Below are positions 8,101-17,532 of a DNA stretch of 64,000 nucleotides, in pieces. Made by a program: the position numbers and the translations under genes. Below the pieces are notes generated by a model, which saw nothing but the letters and a program-made list of their open reading frames with translations, was not told the DNA's origin and did not search any database. The stretch's first letter is position 1. Every line of letters begins with the position of its first letter. This DNA comes from Vibrio sp. RE86 (GTDB lineage: Bacteria; Pseudomonadota; Gammaproteobacteria; Enterobacterales; Vibrionaceae): positions 20,715 through 84,714 of the forward strand of contig NZ_VTXI01000020.1 in assembly GCF_013114545.1 (NCBI RefSeq). Reading direction: 5' to 3'.

Positions 8101-8190
8101 ATGAACATCAACGCCCGCTTCAACGCACTGATTGCCCTGATTATCGTGGTCATTATTGACACCACGCGGGGTTTAGTGGGCGAAAGATAG
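8101..8190 (+). CDS. ilvL: ilv operon leader peptide
   Basis: A 29-codon open frame lies between the promoter and a strong terminator. It encodes 6 Ile, 3 Val and 3 Leu, clustered in the segment LIALIIVVII, as expected for a ribosome-sensing leader. Ribosome stalling at these codons under branched-chain amino acid shortage would favour the antiterminator. The CGCCCGC at 8111-8117 can pair with GTGGGCG (8175-8181), and GCGGGG (8166-8171) can pair with CCCCGC (8209-8214), the left arm of the terminator. These give the alternative structures attenuation needs. The pairing scheme is an inference from complementarity. Confidence 0.88.
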   Translation: MNINARFNALIALIIVVIIDTTRGLVGER

Positions 8191-8201
8191 CCACAGAATA
8201 G

Positions 8202-8238
8202 AAAAAACCCCCGCACTGAAAAGTCCGGGGGTTTTTTA
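8202..8238 (+). terminator. ilv attenuator
   Basis: A perfect 12-bp stem of six A-T and six G-C pairs (8202-8213 with 8226-8237) ends in six T residues, just after the leader peptide stop and about 140 bases before ilvG. Confidence 0.92.
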
Positions 8239-8374
8239 CAATTAATACGCCGAGTTTTTAGGCATATACAATTTTAAGAAGCTCAAAAAGCGATGAGCTT
8301 ACAGGAAGAATGGGAGTGCACATGAAGTGCAAAGCAACACAACAAAAGAGCAAAAATAGTAGCGGAGGTTCACG

Positions 8375-10021
8375 ATGACAGGTGCAGAGTTAGTCGTATC
8401 CGCATTGAAGCAACAAGGTATTGAGACAGTATTTGGTTATCCAGGCGGCGCTATCATGCCAATCTATGATGCGCTGTATGACGGAGGTGTTGAGCACATC
8501 CTCTGTCGCCATGAGCAAGGCGCAGCGATGGCAGCGATCGGCATGGCACGAGCAACACAAGATGTTGCAGTCTGTATGGCAACATCAGGGCCAGGAGCAA
8601 CCAACCTAGTCACAGGCCTAGCGGATGCCTTTATGGACTCAATCCCAATGGTCGCTATCACAGGTCAGGTTGCCAGTTCTCATATCGGTACCGATGCCTT
8701 CCAAGAGATGGATGTGATCGGTATGTCTCTCTCTTGTACTAAGCACAGCTACTTAGTTACCGACATCAATGATCTTGCGCCAACTCTTGCTGAAGCATTT
8801 GAAGTTGCAAAGACTGGCCGTCCAGGTCCTGTCATTGTTGATATCGCCAAAGATGTTCAGTTGGCTCAAGCACCGACAGAAATACTTCCACCTTTCACTC
8901 CACCAGCAATGCCAGTGGCAAACGCTGAGGATATCGCCAAAGCACAAGAGCTACTTTCAGCAAGCTCTCGCCCAGTATTTTACGTCGGTGGCGGTGTGCA
9001 ACTTGGTCACGCAACCGACTCTGTTCGTGAGTTTTTACGTCTAAATCCAATGCCATCAGTGAGCACACTGAAAGGCTTAGGAACGATTGAACGTCACGAC
9101 CCACACTACTTAGGTATGCTAGGTATGCATGGCACAAAAGCGGCCAACCTAGTGGTACAAGAGTGTGATTTACTAATCGCTGTCGGCGCTCGTTTTGATG
9201 ACCGAGTGACAGGCAAGCTAGATACGTTCGCACCAAATGCGAAAGTTATCCATATTGATATTGATGCAGCTGAACTGCACAAGCTACGTACTGCTAATGC
9301 CGCGATTCGCGCTGAAATCCCTGCAGTTCTTCCTCACCTAGAGCTTTCTCACGACATCACGCCTTGGGTTAAGCACAGCGAAAGTCTGCGCACTGGCTTC
9401 AAATGGCGCTACGACCACCCAGGCGACCTTATCTACGCTCCGGGCTTACTAAAGCAGCTGTCGGACATGATGCCTGATAGTTCAATCGTCTCTACCGACG
9501 TAGGCCAGCACCAGATGTGGGCAGCACAGCACATCCAGCCACGTGACCCACAAAACTTCATCACGTCTGCAGGCCTAGGAACAATGGGCTTCGGTCTACC
9601 AGCAGCGATGGGCGCTGCAGTCGCTCGACCTGATGACCAGTCTATCCTTATTACAGGTGACGGCTCTTTTATGATGAACATCCAAGAGCTTGGTACTTTA
9701 AAACGTCGTCAAATCCCAGTGAAGGTTGTACTACTCAACAACCAACGCTTAGGTATGGTGCGTCAGTGGCAATCGCTGTTCTTTGATGGCCGCCATAGTG
9801 AAACCATCCTAGATGACAACCCTGATTTCGTAATGCTAGCTAAAGCCTTTGATATTCCTGGTAAAACGATCACTAAGAAAGAAGAAGTTGAGCCAGCCCT
9901 AAAAGAAATGCTAGAAAGTAAGACATCGTATCTTCTTCATGTTTTGATTGATGAAGAAGAGAACGTGTGGCCACTTGTACCACCAGGTGCATCAAACAAT
10001 GACATGCTGGAGAACACATAA
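8375..10021 (+). CDS. ilvG: Acetolactate synthase II large subunit
   Basis: The catalytic subunit joins pyruvate with pyruvate or 2-oxobutyrate, the first common step of valine, leucine and isoleucine synthesis. The 548-residue protein has the three ThDP-enzyme domains. Glu47 in CRHEQGA activates the cofactor, and GDGSF near 428 followed by VVLLNNQRLGM binds ThDP and metal. The reading frame is intact, unlike the frameshifted ilvG of E. coli K-12. The SD GGAGG precedes the ATG. It is the first structural gene of ilvGMEDA. Confidence 0.96.
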   Translation: MTGAELVVSALKQQGIETVFGYPGGAIMPIYDALYDGGVEHILCRHEQGAAMAAIGMARATQDVAVCMATSGPGATNLVTGLADAFMDSIPMVAITGQVASSHIGTDAFQEMDVIGMSLSCTKHSYLVTDINDLAPTLAEAFEVAKTGRPGPVIVDIAKDVQLAQAPTEILPPFTPPAMPVANAEDIAKAQELLSASSRPVFYVGGGVQLGHATDSVREFLRLNPMPSVSTLKGLGTIERHDPHYLGMLGMHGTKAANLVVQECDLLIAVGARFDDRVTGKLDTFAPNAKVIHIDIDAAELHKLRTANAAIRAEIPAVLPHLELSHDITPWVKHSESLRTGFKWRYDHPGDLIYAPGLLKQLSDMMPDSSIVSTDVGQHQMWAAQHIQPRDPQNFITSAGLGTMGFGLPAAMGAAVARPDDQSILITGDGSFMMNIQELGTLKRRQIPVKVVLLNNQRLGMVRQWQSLFFDGRHSETILDDNPDFVMLAKAFDIPGKTITKKEEVEPALKEMLESKTSYLLHVLIDEEENVWPLVPPGASNNDMLENT

Positions 10022-10022
10022 C

Positions 10023-10307
10023 ATGGAAAGATACTTAATCGACATTAAAGCCGACGATAAGCCGGTACTGTTAGAGCGTGTTCTTCGCGTTGTTCGCCAC
10101 CGTGGATTTACGGTTAAGCAAGTGGCTGGTACACAAAATCACGAAAGCAAAATCGCGAGCGTTGAGATCATCGTTGATAGCGATCGCCCAATCTCTTTCT
10201 TAACTAACCAGATCGAGAAACTATGGGACGTACGCACCGTTGAAGTCACGCAAATAGCGCGAGATGAACTCCCAAATAACAACCTACAACAAAAGATTTG
10301 TGCATAA
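10023..10307 (+). CDS. ilvM: Acetolactate synthase II small (regulatory) subunit
   Basis: The 94-residue ACT-domain partner of IlvG stabilises and activates the catalytic subunit; isozyme II is normally insensitive to valine. The ACT fold covers nearly the whole protein (YLIDIKADDKPVLLERVLRV onwards). It starts one base after the ilvG stop codon, so translation is probably coupled. The longer in-frame extension upstream overlaps ilvG and is rejected. Confidence 0.94.
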   Translation: MERYLIDIKADDKPVLLERVLRVVRHRGFTVKQVAGTQNHESKIASVEIIVDSDRPISFLTNQIEKLWDVRTVEVTQIARDELPNNNLQQKICA

Positions 10308-10319
10308 GGAAGGCAATAC

Positions 10320-11264
10320 ATGGCTACAAAAACAGCAGATTACATTTGGTTCAACGGTGAAATGGTTCCTTGGGCAGAAGCAAATGTACACGTGTTAACT
10401 CACGCAATGCACTACGGTACTTCTGTTTTCGAAGGTGTTCGCTGTTACAACACTCCAAAAGGTCCAATTGTCTTCCGTCACCTTGAACACGCTAAGCGTC
10501 TAAAAGATTCTGCGAAGATCTACCGCTTCCCTATTCCATACACGGTCGAAGAGATCATGGAAGCGACACGTGAAACACTGCGTCAAAACAAGCTTGAGAG
10601 TGCGTACATTCGCCCTCTTGGTTTCGTAGGCAACGTTGGCCTTGGCGTATGTCCTCCAGCAGATACAGAGATGGATCTGATCATTGCAGCCTTCCCTTGG
10701 GGTTCATACCTAGGCGAAGAAGCACTAGAGAAAGGCGTTGATGCAATGATCTCAAGCTGGAACCGCGCGGCTCCAAACACTATCCCTACTGCAGCAAAAG
10801 CAGGCGGTAACTACCTATCATCACTACTTGTTGGTGGTGAGGCTCGTCGTCACGGTTACGACGAAGGTATCGCACTAAGTGTTGATGGCTACCTATCTGA
10901 AGGTGCAGGTGAAAACATCTTTGTTATTAAAGATGGCGTGATCACTACACCACCAGCAACCAGTGCAATTCTGCCAGGCATCACCCGTGACTCAATCATG
11001 ACTCTCGCTCGTGATCGTGGTTACGAAGTACGTGAAGCAAACATTGCTCGTGAAGCACTTTACCTAGCAGACGAAGTATTCATGACAGGTACAGCGGCAG
11101 AAGTCGTTCCAGTATCAACCATTGATAAAATCGAAGTGGGCAGCGGCAAACGCGGTCCAATTACCAAAGAACTGCAAGAAGCATACTTTGGCCTATTCAA
11201 CGGCACCACTGAAGATAAGTGGGGCTGGTTAGATTACGTTTACCCAGAAGACGCGGCAAAATAA
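10320..11264 (+). CDS. ilvE: Branched-chain amino acid aminotransferase
   Basis: IlvE is a fold-type IV PLP enzyme that performs the last step of isoleucine, valine and leucine synthesis with glutamate as amino donor. The 314-residue protein has the PLP lysine at about 160 (TAAKAGGNYLSS) and the cofactor phosphate loop near TGTAAEV. It follows ilvM by 12 bases with an AGGAAGG SD, within the ilvGMEDA operon. Confidence 0.96.
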   Translation: MATKTADYIWFNGEMVPWAEANVHVLTHAMHYGTSVFEGVRCYNTPKGPIVFRHLEHAKRLKDSAKIYRFPIPYTVEEIMEATRETLRQNKLESAYIRPLGFVGNVGLGVCPPADTEMDLIIAAFPWGSYLGEEALEKGVDAMISSWNRAAPNTIPTAAKAGGNYLSSLLVGGEARRHGYDEGIALSVDGYLSEGAGENIFVIKDGVITTPPATSAILPGITRDSIMTLARDRGYEVREANIAREALYLADEVFMTGTAAEVVPVSTIDKIEVGSGKRGPITKELQEAYFGLFNGTTEDKWGWLDYVYPEDAAK

Positions 11265-11276
11265 GGAAGTAGTAAG

Positions 11277-13118
11277 ATGCCTATATATAGATCAGCAACC
11301 ACCACTCATGGCCGCAACATGGCCGGTGCTCGTGCCCTTTGGCGCGCTACTGGGGTAAAAGACGAAGACTTCGGTAAACCAATCATCGCTGTCGTGAACT
11401 CATTCACGCAATTTGTTCCTGGCCACGTTCACCTAAAAGATATGGGTCAGCTGGTGGCAGGCGAGATTGAAAAAGCCGGCGGTATTGCCAAAGAATTCAA
11501 CACCATCGCGGTTGATGATGGTATCGCAATGGGTCACGGTGGCATGCTTTACTCACTGCCATCACGTGAACTTATCGCTGACTCAGTAGAGTACATGGTG
11601 AATGCACACTGTGCCGATGCCATGGTATGTATCTCTAACTGTGACAAAATCACTCCGGGGATGCTAATGGCGTCAATGCGCCTAAACATCCCTGTGATCT
11701 TCGTATCTGGCGGCCCAATGGAAGCGGGTAAAACCAAGCTTTCTGACCAAATCATCAAGCTAGACCTTGTTGACGCAATGATCCAAGGTGCTGACCCGAA
11801 AGTGTCAGACGAGCAAAGTGAACAGATCGAACGTAGCGCATGTCCGACATGTGGTTCATGTTCAGGTATGTTCACAGCGAACTCAATGAACTGTCTGACT
11901 GAAGCATTAGGCCTTTCTCAGCCGGGTAACGGTTCAATGCTAGCAACACACGCAGACCGCGAAGAACTATTCATCAACGCTGGTAAACGTATCGTTGAAC
12001 TGACACGTCGTTACTACGAGCAAGATGACGAATCTGCACTGCCACGCAATATCGCAACCTTTGACGCATTCGAAAACGCAATGGCGCTTGATATCGCGAT
12101 GGGCGGCTCAACCAACACCATTCTTCACCTGCTCGCTGCGGCGCAAGAAGGTGAGATTGACTTCGATATGGACGATATCGATCGCTTATCTCGTAAAGTG
12201 CCTCACCTATGTAAAGTGGCGCCATCTACGCAGAAATATCACATGGAAGACGTACACCGCGCTGGTGGTGTAATGGCCATCCTTGGTGAGTTAGACCGCG
12301 CAGGCCTACTGCACAACGACGCTCGTACTGTGCTTGGCCTTTCAATGAAAGAGCAGCTAGCGCAATACGACATCATCCAAACCGAAGATGCAGACGTACT
12401 GAAATTTTTCCGCGCGGGCCCTGCAGGTATCCGTACGACGAAAGCGTTCTCACAGGATTGTCGTTGGGATCGCCTTGATGATGACCGCGCTGATGGTTGT
12501 ATCCGTTCAATCGATAACGCATTTTCTCAAGAAGGTGGCTTAGCGGTACTTTCAGGCAACATCGCTCTTGATGGTTGTATTGTTAAGACAGCAGGCGTTG
12601 ATGAAAGCATCCATAAATTCACTGGTCCTGCGGTTGTATTTGAAAGCCAAGAAGATGCAGTTGAAGGCATCTTAGGTGGTAAAGTCAAAGCAGGCGATGT
12701 TGTGGTTATCCGCTACGAAGGCCCTAAAGGTGGCCCAGGTATGCAAGAAATGCTTTACCCAACGACCTATCTAAAATCGATGGGCCTTGGTAAAGAGTGT
12801 GCACTACTTACTGATGGTCGTTTCTCTGGTGGTACATCTGGCCTATCAATTGGTCACGCGTCACCAGAAGCGGCGAACGGCGGTGCCATCGGTCTGGTTA
12901 AGCAAGGCGATATCATCGCGATTGATATTCCAAACCGTTCTATCTCTCTAGAGATTTCTGAACAAGAGCTTGCTGAGCGCCGTGCGAAACAAGACGAACT
13001 CGGCTGGAAACCAGTTGATCGTCAACGTGAAGTTTCATTTGCACTTAAAGCTTACGCAAGTATGGCAACGAGTGCTGACAAAGGTGCAGTACGAGATAAA
13101 TCAAAGCTAGAGGACTAG
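11277..13118 (+). CDS. ilvD: Dihydroxy-acid dehydratase
   Basis: IlvD is an iron-sulfur enzyme converting 2,3-dihydroxy acids to 2-keto acids in isoleucine and valine synthesis. The 613-residue protein has the expected cluster-binding cysteines in CISNCDK (about 119-125) and CPTCGSCSGMFTANSMNC (starting near 189). It also carries the C-terminal DGRFSGGTSG motif. The cluster makes the enzyme sensitive to oxidants. It follows ilvE by 12 bases and precedes ilvA by 3 bases. Confidence 0.96.
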   Translation: MPIYRSATTTHGRNMAGARALWRATGVKDEDFGKPIIAVVNSFTQFVPGHVHLKDMGQLVAGEIEKAGGIAKEFNTIAVDDGIAMGHGGMLYSLPSRELIADSVEYMVNAHCADAMVCISNCDKITPGMLMASMRLNIPVIFVSGGPMEAGKTKLSDQIIKLDLVDAMIQGADPKVSDEQSEQIERSACPTCGSCSGMFTANSMNCLTEALGLSQPGNGSMLATHADREELFINAGKRIVELTRRYYEQDDESALPRNIATFDAFENAMALDIAMGGSTNTILHLLAAAQEGEIDFDMDDIDRLSRKVPHLCKVAPSTQKYHMEDVHRAGGVMAILGELDRAGLLHNDARTVLGLSMKEQLAQYDIIQTEDADVLKFFRAGPAGIRTTKAFSQDCRWDRLDDDRADGCIRSIDNAFSQEGGLAVLSGNIALDGCIVKTAGVDESIHKFTGPAVVFESQEDAVEGILGGKVKAGDVVVIRYEGPKGGPGMQEMLYPTTYLKSMGLGKECALLTDGRFSGGTSGLSIGHASPEAANGGAIGLVKQGDIIAIDIPNRSISLEISEQELAERRAKQDELGWKPVDRQREVSFALKAYASMATSADKGAVRDKSKLED

Positions 13119-13121
13119 CTT

Positions 13122-14669
13122 ATGACTGACCCTCAACCACCAAAAACAGAGCAACAAACTGGCGCAGATTATCTGCGTCAGATCCTGCGCGCGCCAGTCT
13201 ATGAAGTGGCGACAGTAACGCCACTTCAAGAAATGCCCCGACTTGCAGTACGTATTGGTAACAATGTACAAATAAAACGAGAAGACCGTCAGCCGGTGCA
13301 CTCGTTTAAGCTGCGTGGTGCCTACAACATGGTCGCAAGCTTAACTGACGAGCAAAAAGCGGCCGGTGTAATTGCAGCATCAGCGGGTAACCATGCCCAA
13401 GGTATGGCGCTATCAGGCACAAAGCTCGGAATTAAGACCACTATCGTGATGCCAAAAACTACCCCAGACATCAAAGTCGATGCGGTACGTGGGTTTGGCG
13501 GTAACGTGGTTCTACATGGCAGCAACTTTGATGAGGCGAAAGCAGAAGCTGAACGTCTATCAGATCAACATGGCTACACCTTTGTACCGCCTTTTGATCA
13601 CCCATTAGTGATTGCAGGTCAAGGTACAATCGGTATGGAGATGCTGCAACAAAACGGCCACCTCGATCATATCTTCGTTCCTGTTGGCGGTGGTGGTTTA
13701 GCCGCTGGTGTTGCTGTATTGATTAAGCAGTTGATGCCAGAAATCAAGGTTATCGCCGTAGAACCTGAAGACTCTTCATGTCTAAAAGCCGCCCTTGATG
13801 CTGGTGAGCCAGTCGTACTGGATCAAGTCAGTATGTTCGCTGATGGTGTTGCCGTTAAACGCATTGGTGAAGAGACGTTCCGTTTATGTCAGAAGTACAT
13901 TGATGGTCATATCTCAGTTTCAAGCGATGAAATTTGTGCTGCGGTAAAAGACATCTTTGAAGACACACGTGCAATTGCCGAACCTTCGGGCGCTTTAGCA
14001 CTAGCAGGCCTGAAAAAGTTTGCTGAGCAAAATGAGCTCAAAGACAAAAACCTTGCCACGGTGCTTTCTGGTGCCAACACCAACTTCCACGGTCTGCGCT
14101 ATGTCTCTGAGCGTTGTGAGTTAGGTGAAAAACGTGAAGGTCTACTTGCTGTCACTATCCCTGAACGTCAAGGGGCATTCTTCGAGTTCTGCAACCTAAT
14201 CGGTGGTCGAGCTGTGACGGAATTTAACTACCGTTACAACGATGATGCACTTGCGAATATCTTTGTCGGTGTTCGCCTGCAAGATGGTCAAGAAGAGCTG
14301 GATAACATCATTCACGATCTGCGTGAAGGCGGCTACCCAGTGGTTGACCTATCCGACGATGAAATGGCGAAACTGCACGTACGCTACATGATTGGTGGTA
14401 AACCTTCTAAGCCACTCAAAGAGCGTTTGTACAGCTTTGAGTTCCCTGAATACCCGGGTGCTTTGGTGAAATTCCTGAGTACACTGGGTACACACTGGAA
14501 CATTAGCCTATTTAACTACCGTAACCACGGTGCTGATTACGGACGTGTGTTGTGTGGTTTTGAGCTTGAGGAATCTGATTTATCACGCTTCTCCGCTCAC
14601 CTACGCGAACTGGGTTATCAATGTAAGGATGAAACCGACAACCCGTCGTACAAATTCTTCCTTTCATAA
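13122..14669 (+). CDS. ilvA: Biosynthetic threonine ammonia-lyase
   Basis: IlvA deaminates threonine to 2-oxobutyrate, committing it to isoleucine, and is feedback-inhibited by isoleucine. The 515-residue protein has a fold-type II PLP domain with the cofactor lysine near residue 63 (HSFKLRGAYN) and the glycine loop PVGGGGLAAG. Two C-terminal ACT-like regulatory domains follow (about 340-515), which mark the biosynthetic rather than the catabolic enzyme. It is the last gene of ilvGMEDA and is followed by a terminator. Confidence 0.96.
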   Translation: MTDPQPPKTEQQTGADYLRQILRAPVYEVATVTPLQEMPRLAVRIGNNVQIKREDRQPVHSFKLRGAYNMVASLTDEQKAAGVIAASAGNHAQGMALSGTKLGIKTTIVMPKTTPDIKVDAVRGFGGNVVLHGSNFDEAKAEAERLSDQHGYTFVPPFDHPLVIAGQGTIGMEMLQQNGHLDHIFVPVGGGGLAAGVAVLIKQLMPEIKVIAVEPEDSSCLKAALDAGEPVVLDQVSMFADGVAVKRIGEETFRLCQKYIDGHISVSSDEICAAVKDIFEDTRAIAEPSGALALAGLKKFAEQNELKDKNLATVLSGANTNFHGLRYVSERCELGEKREGLLAVTIPERQGAFFEFCNLIGGRAVTEFNYRYNDDALANIFVGVRLQDGQEELDNIIHDLREGGYPVVDLSDDEMAKLHVRYMIGGKPSKPLKERLYSFEFPEYPGALVKFLSTLGTHWNISLFNYRNHGADYGRVLCGFELEESDLSRFSAHLRELGYQCKDETDNPSYKFFLS

Positions 14670-14680
14670 CCTCAATACAC

Positions 14681-14714
14681 AAAGCCCTTAACCTCTTGGA
14701 TTAAGGGCTTTTTC
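14681..14714 (+). terminator. Terminator of the ilvGMEDA operon
   Basis: A perfect 11-bp stem (14681-14691 with 14701-14711) is followed by T residues, 11 bases after the ilvA stop. Confidence 0.92.
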
Positions 14715-14870
14715 TTACCTCTAATCCTTCCTAACCTCGAACTTGATTATACTTTGGTCAAAATGCGTGATGCGCATAGATATAATGCTAAAGTTTCATT
14801 TTTGTCATGGCGATTTTAGGTCTACACTAAATCCAGTTTCTAAATTGCAGCTCTATTTGTGGAGATCACT

Positions 14871-15851
14871 ATGTTTAACGCACTGATTCTAAACCAAGAA
14901 GAAAAACGTACTATCGCAACCATCGAACAGATCGATGAAGCACAATTGCCGGAAGGCGAAGTACTGATCGATGTTGATTACTCATCACTAAACTACAAAG
15001 ACGGTTTAGCAATCACGGGGAAAGGCAAAATCATCCGCAACTTCCCTATGGTTCCAGGTATCGATCTCGCGGGTACGGTAGTGAGCTCTGAAGATGACCG
15101 TTACCAAGCAGGTGATAAAGTTGTTCTAACTGGCTGGGGCGTAGGTGAGAACCATTGGGGCGGTATGGCACAACGTGCTCGTCTTAAAGCAGACTGGCTA
15201 GTGCCACTACCTAAAGGCATCGACAGCAAAAAAGCGATGATGGTGGGTACCGCTGGCTTTACGGCAATGCTGTGTGTTCAAGCGATCATTGATGGTGGTG
15301 TTAAGTCTGAAGACGGCGAGATCTTAGTCACTGGCGCAAGTGGTGGTGTAGGTTCTGTTGCAGTAACACTGCTTGCTGAGCTTGGTTACAAAGTAGCCGC
15401 AGTGACAGGCCGCGTTGAGCAAAATGGCCCACTACTAGAGAAGCTAGGTGCAAGCCGCATCATTGAACGTGGTGAATTTGAAGAGCCAGCACGTCCACTT
15501 GAAAAGCAAGTTTGGGCAGGCGCTGTCGATACCGTTGGCAGCAAAGTACTAGCTAAAGTTCTCGCTCAAATGGATTACAACAGCGTGGTAGCGGCATGTG
15601 GCCTAGCAGGTGGCTTTGATCTACCAACCACAGTCATGCCATTCATCCTACGTAACGTTCGCCTACAAGGTGTGGACTCAGTAATGTGCCCAACTGAAAA
15701 ACGTATCGCTGCATGGGAAAAACTGGTTGAACTACTACCAGATAGCTACTTCGAGCAAGCATGTACAGAAGCAACGTTAGAAGAAGCACCTAAATTCGCT
15801 GAAGACATCACTAATGGTCAAGTAACAGGCCGCGTAGTTATTAAGCTGTAA
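14871..15851 (+). CDS. acuI: Acrylyl-CoA reductase AcuI/YhdH-type MDR oxidoreductase
   Basis: A zinc-free medium-chain dehydrogenase of the YhdH/AcuI family. Members reduce toxic acrylyl-CoA to propionyl-CoA with NADPH, which in marine bacteria links to DMSP breakdown. The 326-residue protein has the GroES-like N-terminus (SSLNYKDGLAITGKGK) and the nucleotide-binding loop TGASGGVGSVA near residue 153. The ATG at 14871 follows GGAG (14861-14864); the GTG at 14859 would overlap that SD. No other DMSP genes are nearby, so the in vivo substrate is an inference from the family. Confidence 0.85.
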   Translation: MFNALILNQEEKRTIATIEQIDEAQLPEGEVLIDVDYSSLNYKDGLAITGKGKIIRNFPMVPGIDLAGTVVSSEDDRYQAGDKVVLTGWGVGENHWGGMAQRARLKADWLVPLPKGIDSKKAMMVGTAGFTAMLCVQAIIDGGVKSEDGEILVTGASGGVGSVAVTLLAELGYKVAAVTGRVEQNGPLLEKLGASRIIERGEFEEPARPLEKQVWAGAVDTVGSKVLAKVLAQMDYNSVVAACGLAGGFDLPTTVMPFILRNVRLQGVDSVMCPTEKRIAAWEKLVELLPDSYFEQACTEATLEEAPKFAEDITNGQVTGRVVIKL

Positions 15852-15875
15852 TCGTTACCCTTCTATAGAATAAAT

Positions 15876-15902
15876 AAAGCCGGGTCATTTGCCCGGCTTT
15901 TA
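15876..15902. terminator. Bidirectional terminator between acuI and the cytochrome pair
   Basis: A perfect 9-bp stem AAAGCCGGG/CCCGGCTTT (15876-15884 with 15892-15900) lies between convergent genes. T residues follow on the plus strand and T-rich sequence on the minus strand. Confidence 0.9.
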
Positions 15903-15918
15903 CTGTCTTAAGTTTGAG

Positions 15919-16839
15919 TTAGTATGCTTTAGAGCCAAGAGTGTGCTTATCGATCGGGCTTGGTTGACCATAGGTTCCATTGTGCTGATGGAATGCTTCT
16001 TTAGTCTGCTCAACATTCCCCTTAAACCTTGGATCCTGTGGACGCTCATGGCTGTTAATGTACAGCGCCACATCCCAAGCGTCTTGATCACTTAAACTAT
16101 AGCCCTGCCCAAGCGGCATATTGGCTTTAATGAAAGCCGCTGCCGTGTTGATACGATGCATCCCTGCTCCCCAGTTGTAGCTGTCTTTGCCCCATAATGG
16201 CGGGAATACGTAACGTTCGGCGACTTGTCGACCTTGCCCATTTTCTGCATGGCAAACCGCACATTGCTTTTGATAAACATCTTTCCCACGAGCGAATTCA
16301 GGTTCTTGCTTTGGTTTATCAATATTCGCAAACCCACGTCCGGGTAGGTTGTTATCTACCACTACCCCAAATGACACCCAATAGGAATAGGCGTTGAGAT
16401 CTTTTATCTCTTGGCTAAATAACTCTGGTGGTTTGCCATCTTTCGCATTCATAGAATAAAGAAAGCAGCCTTGCAAACGATCTTCAAAGGTATTCACGCG
16501 TTTATTCTTACCTCGATATGCAGGGTAAGAGACATATGCAGCCCACATTGGCGCGGCATCAGCTACCTGACCACCACCAATGTGGCAGTTAGTGCAATTC
16601 ATGCCGTTGTTCACTTTGCCTGTTTTGTGCAGCTGCTGCGTGTTCATGAACAACGAATAACCACGCTTGATGGATTCACCTAACTCACCCTCTGGTAGGC
16701 TTTGCCAATCTTGAGGCTGATGATGTGTTTCGTCATCTTTAAGATCACGCGTCAAACCGATCTCATGCAGTTCAGTATAGGCTTCTTCAGCCATCACCGC
16801 AGGAGCCAACAGAACAACGAACAAAATGTATCGATTCAT
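15919..16839 (-). CDS. tsdA: TsdA-like diheme c-type cytochrome (thiosulfate dehydrogenase/tetrathionate reductase family)
   Basis: A periplasmic diheme cytochrome of 306 residues with a signal peptide (about 1-17, ending VMA). Heme sites are CTNCH at 82-86 and CAVCH at 193-197. Cys125 in FEDRLQGCF lies where TsdA enzymes have the unusual cysteine ligand of the catalytic heme. TsdA interconverts thiosulfate and tetrathionate. The start at 16839 is preferred because the SD GGGGAG is 8 bases away; the ATG at 16845, which overlaps the upstream stop as ATGA, is only 2 bases from it. It pairs with a second diheme cytochrome, as tsdA often does with tsdB. The direction of catalysis cannot be read from sequence. 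Confidence 0.68.
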   Translation of the reverse strand: MNRYILFVVLLAPAVMAEEAYTELHEIGLTRDLKDDETHHQPQDWQSLPEGELGESIKRGYSLFMNTQQLHKTGKVNNGMNCTNCHIGGGQVADAAPMWAAYVSYPAYRGKNKRVNTFEDRLQGCFLYSMNAKDGKPPELFSQEIKDLNAYSYWVSFGVVVDNNLPGRGFANIDKPKQEPEFARGKDVYQKQCAVCHAENGQGRQVAERYVFPPLWGKDSYNWGAGMHRINTAAAFIKANMPLGQGYSLSDQDAWDVALYINSHERPQDPRFKGNVEQTKEAFHQHNGTYGQPSPIDKHTLGSKAY

Positions 16840-16841
16840 AA

Positions 16842-17468
16842 TCATTGCTCCCCTAGATTAGCGAAGTAATCCGATACCGCAGCAATTTCTTCATCACTGA
16901 GCGCCTTAGATATCGACGGCATTGAGCCCAACACCCCCGGTGGACGCTTGTCTTGCTTCCAAGCCATCAATTGATTTTTTAAATAATCCGCATTTTGCCC
17001 AGCAAGCCGAGGAAAGGAAGGGGAAACACCTACGCCGCTCGGGCCGTGGCAACTCACGCAAGCTGGTACATTATCTTGCCATTTACCGGTGTATGCGATT
17101 TGTTCTCCTAGAGACATATCTCCCGGCCACGTTGCTCCACGCCATTTAATGGTGAATGTTTTAGCGTCAGGCTGAGCTACATAGTGAGCGACGGCTTGTT
17201 TGATTTGTTCATCAGTGAGGTCATGCACAATGGGTTGCATGAAGGTGCTGGAGCGCTTTTGTTCACGAAACGCTTTAACTTGGCTTGTTAGATAAGAGCC
17301 CGATAACCCCCATAGGTTGGGGATGGTGTTTTCTCTTGCTTGTCCGTCTTGCCCATGGCAATCAGCACACACTTCCACTACAGATTGCTCTGCAACAACA
17401 GAAAAAGATAAGCCGAGCGACAAAAACAACATCGAAAGCACTGCGCTTACGTGGCGTTGCTTACTCAT
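16842..17468 (-). CDS. Diheme cytochrome c4-like protein, probable electron partner (TsdB-like)
   Basis: A 208-residue periplasmic cytochrome with a signal peptide (about 1-26, ending VVA). Heme motifs CADCH (34-38) and CVSCH (137-141) sit in two similar cytochrome c domains, the layout of cytochrome c4 and of TsdB. It is the first gene of a two-gene unit; its TGA overlaps the first possible ATG of the downstream cytochrome by four bases. It would pass electrons between the TsdA-like enzyme and the respiratory chain. Assignment to TsdB rests mainly on this pairing, and a general cytochrome c4 is the alternative. Confidence 0.7.
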   Translation of the reverse strand: MSKQRHVSAVLSMLFLSLGLSFSVVAEQSVVEVCADCHGQDGQARENTIPNLWGLSGSYLTSQVKAFREQKRSSTFMQPIVHDLTDEQIKQAVAHYVAQPDAKTFTIKWRGATWPGDMSLGEQIAYTGKWQDNVPACVSCHGPSGVGVSPSFPRLAGQNADYLKNQLMAWKQDKRPPGVLGSMPSISKALSDEEIAAVSDYFANLGEQ

Positions 17469-17474
17469 AGAACT

Positions 17475-17513
17475 TCCTAGTGCTTTATATTGGTTGTAAT
17501 TAAAACACTAGGA
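17475..17513. repeat. Inverted repeat just upstream of the cytochrome pair
   Basis: TCCTAGTG (17475-17482) and CACTAGGA (17506-17513) form a perfect 8-bp inverted repeat with a 23-base spacer in the 64-base gap before the tsdB-like gene. It may be an operator or a leader hairpin. Confidence 0.5.
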
Positions 17514-17532
17514 CAAGTTCGCAATTATTCAA

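Noticed and set aside
10567..10577. Partial parS-like sequence CACGTGAAACA
   Set aside because: Only the right half of the 16-bp parS palindrome matches, and it lies inside ilvE coding sequence. No full parS was seen in the window.
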